Origin: Reyranella sp.
GTDB taxonomy: Bacteria; Pseudomonadota; Alphaproteobacteria; Reyranellales; Reyranellaceae
DNA: 5,535 nucleotides
Direction: 5' to 3'
NCBI GenBank assembly: GCA_030681635.1
Contig: JAUXRT010000418.1
Location: 1-5,535 of the forward strand
The notes under the pieces were generated by a model, which was given only the letters and a program-made list of their open reading frames with translations, was not told the DNA's origin and did not search any database. Below are positions 5,218 to 5,535 of this stretch, piece after piece (the first letter of the stretch is position 1; each line of letters begins with the position of its first letter). The position numbers and the translations under genes are program-made.

Positions 5218-5535
5218 CTAGCCGAGCTTGCCCATCGCCACGGCGGTGTCGGACATGCGGTTGGAGAAGCCCCACTCGTTGTCGTACCAGCTCATGACGC
5301 GCACCAGCGTGCCGTCCATGACCTTGGTCTGGTCCATGTGGAAGGTCGACGAGTGCGGGTCGTGGTTGAAGTCGATCGACACGTTGGGCGCGTCGGTCCA
5401 GCCCAGGATGCCCTTGAGCTGGTTGGCGGCGGCGAGCTTGATCGCCTTGTTGATCTCGTCCTTGTCGGTCTTGCGCGAGGCCACGAACTTGAAGTCGATC
5501 ACCGAGACGTTTGGCGTCGGCACGCGGATCGACAC
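5218..5535 (-). CDS. gap: Glyceraldehyde-3-phosphate dehydrogenase, C-terminal part (gene continues beyond right edge)
   Basis: NAD(P)-dependent phosphorylating dehydrogenase of glycolysis and gluconeogenesis or carbon fixation, cytoplasmic tetramer. Only the last 105 codons are in the window; a full enzyme has about 335 residues, so the NAD domain and the catalytic Cys lie outside. The visible part is the end of the catalytic domain: IRVPTPNVSVIDF (3-15 of the fragment), LKGILGWTDAP (40-50), SIDFNHDPHSSTF (53-65) and the family signature SWYDNEWGFSNRM (82-94). The fragment begins in an internal codon, not at a real start. The HMDQTKV stretch (66-72) has His where many homologues have Asp, a minor change. 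The gene ends with TAG and is followed after 16 bases by allA, an unusual partner for gap. Confidence 0.93.
   Translation of the reverse strand: MSIRVPTPNVSVIDFKFVASRKTDKDEINKAIKLAAANQLKGILGWTDAPNVSIDFNHDPHSSTFHMDQTKVMDGTLVRVMSWYDNEWGFSNRMSDTAVAMGKLG

Noticed and set aside
4842..5297. Plus-strand open frame opposite allA and the gap end
   Set aside because: It crosses two well-supported minus-strand genes and shows no family motif.
1..5535. Mobile element, phage, CRISPR or defence system
   Set aside because: No transposase, integrase, terminal repeats, spacer-repeat pattern or toxin/nuclease gene is visible on either strand.

Overview
The window is GC-rich (by eye about two-thirds G+C), tightly packed bacterial chromosomal DNA. 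It carries six recognisable protein genes plus one small unrecognised one. The gene families point to a proteobacterium, most likely an alphaproteobacterium such as a Rhodospirillales- or Rhizobiales-type soil or plant-associated organism. This taxonomic guess rests on general resemblance only. I see no tRNA, rRNA, CRISPR array, insertion sequence or phage gene.

Layout from left to right: (1) the 3' part of an SGNH/GDSL-type hydrolase gene on +, probably cut by the left edge; (2) a complete class I (DhnA/FbaB-type) fructose-bisphosphate aldolase on -, converging on the first gene with a strong hairpin between them; (3) a 198-base divergent intergenic region with a candidate aldolase promoter and a widely spaced inverted repeat; (4) a 12-helix MFS transporter of the OFA/monocarboxylate-like type on +; (5) a second convergent junction with a hairpin; (6) a minus-strand run read from right to left: the C-terminal third of glyceraldehyde-3-phosphate dehydrogenase (cut by the right edge), ureidoglycolate lyase (AllA-like), an unrecognised protein of 111 aa (117 aa with a TTG start), and a PuuE-type allantoinase/polysaccharide deacetylase. 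This run has a 16-base gap after gap, a gap or 4-base overlap at the small gene, and an ATGA overlap before puuE, so it looks like one transcript.

Functionally, two themes are mixed. Gap and Fba are central glycolytic/gluconeogenic enzymes. PuuE and AllA are the ring-opening and ureidoglycolate-cleaving steps of allantoin (purine) breakdown, giving glyoxylate and urea. The allantoate-degrading step that should link them is not in the window. The most interesting points are the apparent co-transcription of ureide genes behind gap and the small unrecognised protein held between allA and puuE. The PuuE homologue also departs from classical PuuE, as I recall it, in an active-site region, so its substrate is not certain. 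I found no wholly new system. The rest of the window looks like ordinary chromosomal genes.
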